40,945 nucleotides of DNA from Deltaproteobacteria bacterium (GTDB taxonomy: Bacteria > Desulfobacterota > Syntrophia > Syntrophales > UBA2192): contig JAAYEC010000048.1 in the NCBI GenBank assembly GCA_012728915.1, positions 1-40,945 of the forward strand, read 5' to 3'. The notes below the pieces were generated by a model. The model was not told the DNA's origin and did no database searches. It saw only the letters and a program-made list of their open reading frames with translations. Below are positions 38,765 through 40,945 of the stretch, one piece after another. A program made the position numbers and the translations under genes. How positions within the stretch are numbered: position 1 is the first letter of the stretch; each line of letters begins with the position of its first letter.

Positions 38765-39988
38765 TCACCGACGGTTGTACAGGTCACGACCGCGCGTGAC
38801 GGCGAACAGGCAGGCGATGTTCACGACGATGAGCGCCAGCAGGGCGCTTGAGAAGAGGTACACGGTCCCCAGTGACCAGCGCGCCGAGACCCACCCGACG
38901 AGGTAAACCGCCAGCGCACCGACCCCGAAGACCAGAATCGCGGCCAGGCCGTACCCCGTGCTGCGCCAGCGGGGCGGCGTGAAGGCGGCGACGAGGCTGT
39001 TCTCGACGGGCTGGATCCCCAGGGCGAAGAAGACGTAGGCCGCTGCCGCGGCGACCAGGTACTGTTCCGTCAGGAACGCCATGAGGAGCGCCAGGGGCAG
39101 GATGGTGGCGTTGAAGAGGATGTAGAGACGCCTGAGCTCGTGGCGGTCGGCGATCCGTCCCCCCCAGAGCTGGCCGAAGATCCCCGCGGCGTAGATCAGC
39201 GACGTGAGCGAGGCGGCGGCCATGGTCGCCGTGGCCGCCGCGGCGGGGATCTTCAGCAGGTCGTGCAGGGCTGAGGCGAGGAACCCCGCCTTGTATTCGA
39301 GGAAAGCGGGAAGGGCGACGATGTTGATCCGGTAGACGAGCCCCCCCAGGGTGACGATCCAGAAGAAGAGGATCACCGTTCCGAGCGGGAAACCGCTGCC
39401 CTGTTCAACGCCTTCGCCGGTGTTTTCATGCGTCACGGGGGTCTCGTCGATGCGGACGAAGAGAAGCGCCAAGCCCCACAACAGGCTCACGACCCCCATG
39501 ACGGCGTAGGCCACCGTCCAGCCCGCCAGCCAGTTCATGAGACCTGCGAGAAAGGGGCCCACGATCAGGCCCACGGTCCCGGCCACGCTGAAGACCCCCA
39601 GCGCGGCCCCCCGGTTCTTCGCCCCGTGGGAGATGAGGCCCATTCCTGCCGGGTGGCAGATGCAGGAGAAGGCCCCGATCAGCGCAAGCGACCACAGGAT
39701 GCCCGAGGGCGTCGTCGACAGGGCGGTGAGGAAGGAGCCGGCGGCGGCGCCGAAAAACCCGATCGTGAGGGCCAGCCGGTTGCCGAAGTGATCGGCGAAG
39801 AATCCCCAGGGCAGGGCGCACAGGCCGAACAGGAGATACATCGGGAATCCCAGGGCGAGAACGTCCTTGAGATCCATTCCCAGCGAGAGGGTCAGCGGGA
39901 TCGCGAGCGCGGGGAAGGCGATCTCGTAGAAGTGGAACAGGAAGTGGGATGCCGCGGGGAAGAGGATGATCTTCTTGTCGTTGTCCAT
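38765..39988 (-). CDS. MFS transporter
   Basis: 407 residues with about 12 hydrophobic helices in two groups of six, separated by a charged loop (about 185-205). The GFFADHFGNRLALT segment between helices 2 and 3 corresponds to the MFS motif A, G-x-x-x-D-x-x-G-R/N-R. The second half has GGRIADRHELRRL in the equivalent position. The fold resembles drug- or sugar-phosphate-type exporters (FSR group), but the substrate is not visible. It has a poor ribosome site; the start at 39988 places helix 1 correctly. It is convergent with the SnoaL-like gene. Confidence 0.88.
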   Translation of the reverse strand: MDNDKKIILFPAASHFLFHFYEIAFPALAIPLTLSLGMDLKDVLALGFPMYLLFGLCALPWGFFADHFGNRLALTIGFFGAAAGSFLTALSTTPSGILWSLALIGAFSCICHPAGMGLISHGAKNRGAALGVFSVAGTVGLIVGPFLAGLMNWLAGWTVAYAVMGVVSLLWGLALLFVRIDETPVTHENTGEGVEQGSGFPLGTVILFFWIVTLGGLVYRINIVALPAFLEYKAGFLASALHDLLKIPAAAATATMAAASLTSLIYAAGIFGQLWGGRIADRHELRRLYILFNATILPLALLMAFLTEQYLVAAAAAYVFFALGIQPVENSLVAAFTPPRWRSTGYGLAAILVFGVGALAVYLVGWVSARWSLGTVYLFSSALLALIVVNIACLFAVTRGRDLYNRR

Positions 39989-40163
39989 GGTCCGGCTGCA
40001 GTCCGGGGGATGAAAGCCTCACGGAACCATACGGGAGAGGCCCCCAAAAAGCAAGGGGCAACCGCGCCGAAAACGCATTCCACGGGCGGCCCTGTCGTGC
40101 ATGGGCGGAGCGCCGTGGCCGCCGTCCCCGGGCTCGTTGGCGAAAACCGCCGCAGGGCCGCGG

Positions 40164-40192
40164 TTCCATTCGAGACGGAGTTCTGGTATCCT
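40164..40192 (+). promoter_or_regulatory. Possible promoter for the LEA14-like lipoprotein
   Basis: TTCCAT (40164-40169), 17 bases, TATCCT (40187-40192), about 36 bases before the ATG. The -10 is the same as that before the phasin-like gene. Confidence 0.3.
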
Positions 40193-40228
40193 GTCCGGCA
40201 AGCAAACGATGATAGGGAGGCGGAACAG

Positions 40229-40684
40229 ATGAAACGAAGCGCCGTTGCGGCCTGCCTGGCGATTCTCGCGGTCCTGGTTTCCGGCTGTGCCTCGCTGTTC
40301 TGGATGGGGGAGAAGCCGCGCATCGACATCGTCAACCTCACGCCGAAGGAGATGCGGCTCCTGGAGCAGACGTTTCTCATGGAGCTCCGCATCCAGAACC
40401 CCACGGACGCGGACCTGGAGGTCAACGGCCTGTCCTTCGAACTTGAGATCAACGGGCAGCCCTTTGCCCGCGGGGTTTCCAACCAGGGCGTGAAGGTCGA
40501 ACGCCTGAGCACGAAGCTCGTCCAGGTGGAGGCCTACACGGGACTCACCGACATCCTGCGGCAGCTCTCGGAAGCGAGGAAGGGCAGCTACGCCTCGGGG
40601 TTCACCTACCGCCTCAAGGGCTCGGTTCATACGGGAGCCCCTTCCTTCCGCCTTCCCTTCGACGAGACGGGCCAATTCAAATGA
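40229..40684 (+). CDS. LEA14-like (WHy domain) lipoprotein
   Basis: 151 residues. Lipoprotein signal 1-20 with lipobox VSGC (Cys20). The mature domain (about 30-150) has a KPRIDIVNLTPKEMRLLEQT start, FLMELRIQNPTDADLEVNGL (the N-P signature of the WHy/LEA14 domain) and SFELEINGQPFARGVS, a beta-sandwich fold. LEA14 proteins are linked to desiccation tolerance in plants; bacterial ones sit in the envelope with unclear roles. The ATG at 40229 is preceded by GGGAGG. Asp in place of Ala right after the lipid anchor is absent (residues after Cys are Ala-Ser), so outer-membrane sorting is expected. Confidence 0.8.
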   Translation: MKRSAVAACLAILAVLVSGCASLFWMGEKPRIDIVNLTPKEMRLLEQTFLMELRIQNPTDADLEVNGLSFELEINGQPFARGVSNQGVKVERLSTKLVQVEAYTGLTDILRQLSEARKGSYASGFTYRLKGSVHTGAPSFRLPFDETGQFK

Positions 40685-40837
40685 CGCCGTCCCGGGCTGC
40701 GGACCTGCGCAGCCCGATGGCGGTGGCCCGTGCGCCCTCCCGTCTTTCCCGGCCGTGCCGCCTCTCTGCCTGCCCGGAGACGCCGCGTTCACCGTGCGCC
40801 GCACCGGTCCGCCCGCGACCGAATTGCCTCACAATAA

Positions 40838-40893
40838 ATGTTACCGGAGGTGACGATGCATAGTGGTCGTTGACTCATAATTCATGTTACCGG
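40838..40893. repeat. Repeated ATGTTACCGG motif at the window edge
   Basis: ATGTTACCGG occurs at 40838-40847 and 40884-40893, 46 bases apart, and TGACGATG at 40851-40858 and 40918-40925. The surrounding DNA is markedly more AT-rich than the window average. I suspect these belong to the left end of an insertion element whose gene starts at 40923. Confidence 0.45.
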
Positions 40894-40922
40894 GAGAGAG
40901 ACCTTCTCTGGGAGCCGTGACG

Positions 40923-40945
40923 ATGAGTCCGCGAACCAAACGCGA
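40923..40945 (+). CDS. Start of a gene cut by the window edge, possibly a transposase
   Basis: ATG at 40923 opens MSPRTKR and runs off the window. A GGGAG site precedes it by eight bases. I associate this opening with a family of DDE integrase/transposase proteins found in Desulfobacterota insertion sequences, but TetR-type regulators can begin alike. With seven residues this is a guess supported mainly by the repeat-rich DNA in front. Confidence 0.3.

Noticed and set aside
1-40945. tRNA, rRNA genes or CRISPR arrays
   Set aside because: No cloverleaf-like segment with a TTCGAATC-type T-loop, no rRNA-like stretch and no regularly spaced direct repeats were noticed.

Overview
The window is about 41 kb of GC-rich DNA (strong G/C preference at third codon positions) that looks like a free-living, strictly anaerobic Desulfobacterota / deltaproteobacterial chromosome, possibly Syntrophales-like. 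The grounds are an EF-G of the spd/mt EF-G1 type, an abundance of PAS, HAMP and sigma-54-type regulators, acyl-CoA dehydrogenase and MaoC hydratase genes, and many small conserved-but-unknown proteins. No rRNA, tRNA, CRISPR array or phage block was seen. The taxonomic placement is inference, not a search result.

Layout. 1-2.9 kb: tail of a DUF2950 protein, a one-domain retropepsin-like protein, an MTH1187-type thiamine-binding protein, a lysine-rich coiled-coil protein and a RecA-fold ATPase. 3.1-5.4 kb: a stand-alone fusA paralogue with a clear promoter and an attenuator-like hairpin in its leader. 5.6-9.9 kb: a hotdog thioesterase, a CheX/coiled-coil fusion, a RsbRD-N-only protein and a triple-PAS protein without output domain. 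10-11.7 kb: three exported or repeat-domain genes. 12-16 kb: a receiver-only protein and a kinase / lipoprotein / NtrC-type regulator trio laid out like QseE-QseG-QseF (GlrK-YfhG-GlrR), next to a divergent phasin-like gene. 16.4-23.1 kb: a DUF3300 protein, a Cache-type adenylate cyclase, and a three-gene envelope operon (membrane-anchored helical protein, SurA/DsbA-like lipoprotein without CXXC, SGNH hydrolase). 23.3-27 kb: metallophosphoesterase, nitroreductase and small proteins including an EcsC-like one. 27.3-30.1 kb: a PAS-PAS-LuxR regulator, a small cysteine-pair protein and a DivIVA-like protein.

30.2-31.4 kb holds the most striking item. A consensus promoter is followed by a 25-codon leader peptide with three consecutive Trp codons, then mutually exclusive hairpins and an intrinsic terminator, all in front of an outer-membrane channel gene of the MetA-pathway/SphA type. 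This is the layout of a tryptophan-type transcription attenuator, but it sits on a porin-like gene rather than on trp genes.

31.8-33 kb: an orphan ParA-type ATPase translationally coupled to a small basic partner that is not ParB, and closed by a terminator; this suggests a cargo-positioning pair. 33-41 kb: small conserved proteins, an exported protein, an acyl-CoA dehydrogenase, a type IV pilin-like protein, a MaoC double-hotdog hydratase, a decayed HD-domain gene, a SnoaL-like protein, an MFS transporter and an LEA14-like lipoprotein. The last 120 bases carry repeated motifs and the first codons of what may be a transposase/integrase gene.

Most genes are transcribed singly or in short operons with good Shine-Dalgarno sites. 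Many starts were chosen well downstream of the longest possible open frame because a ribosome-binding site and the family alignment point there.
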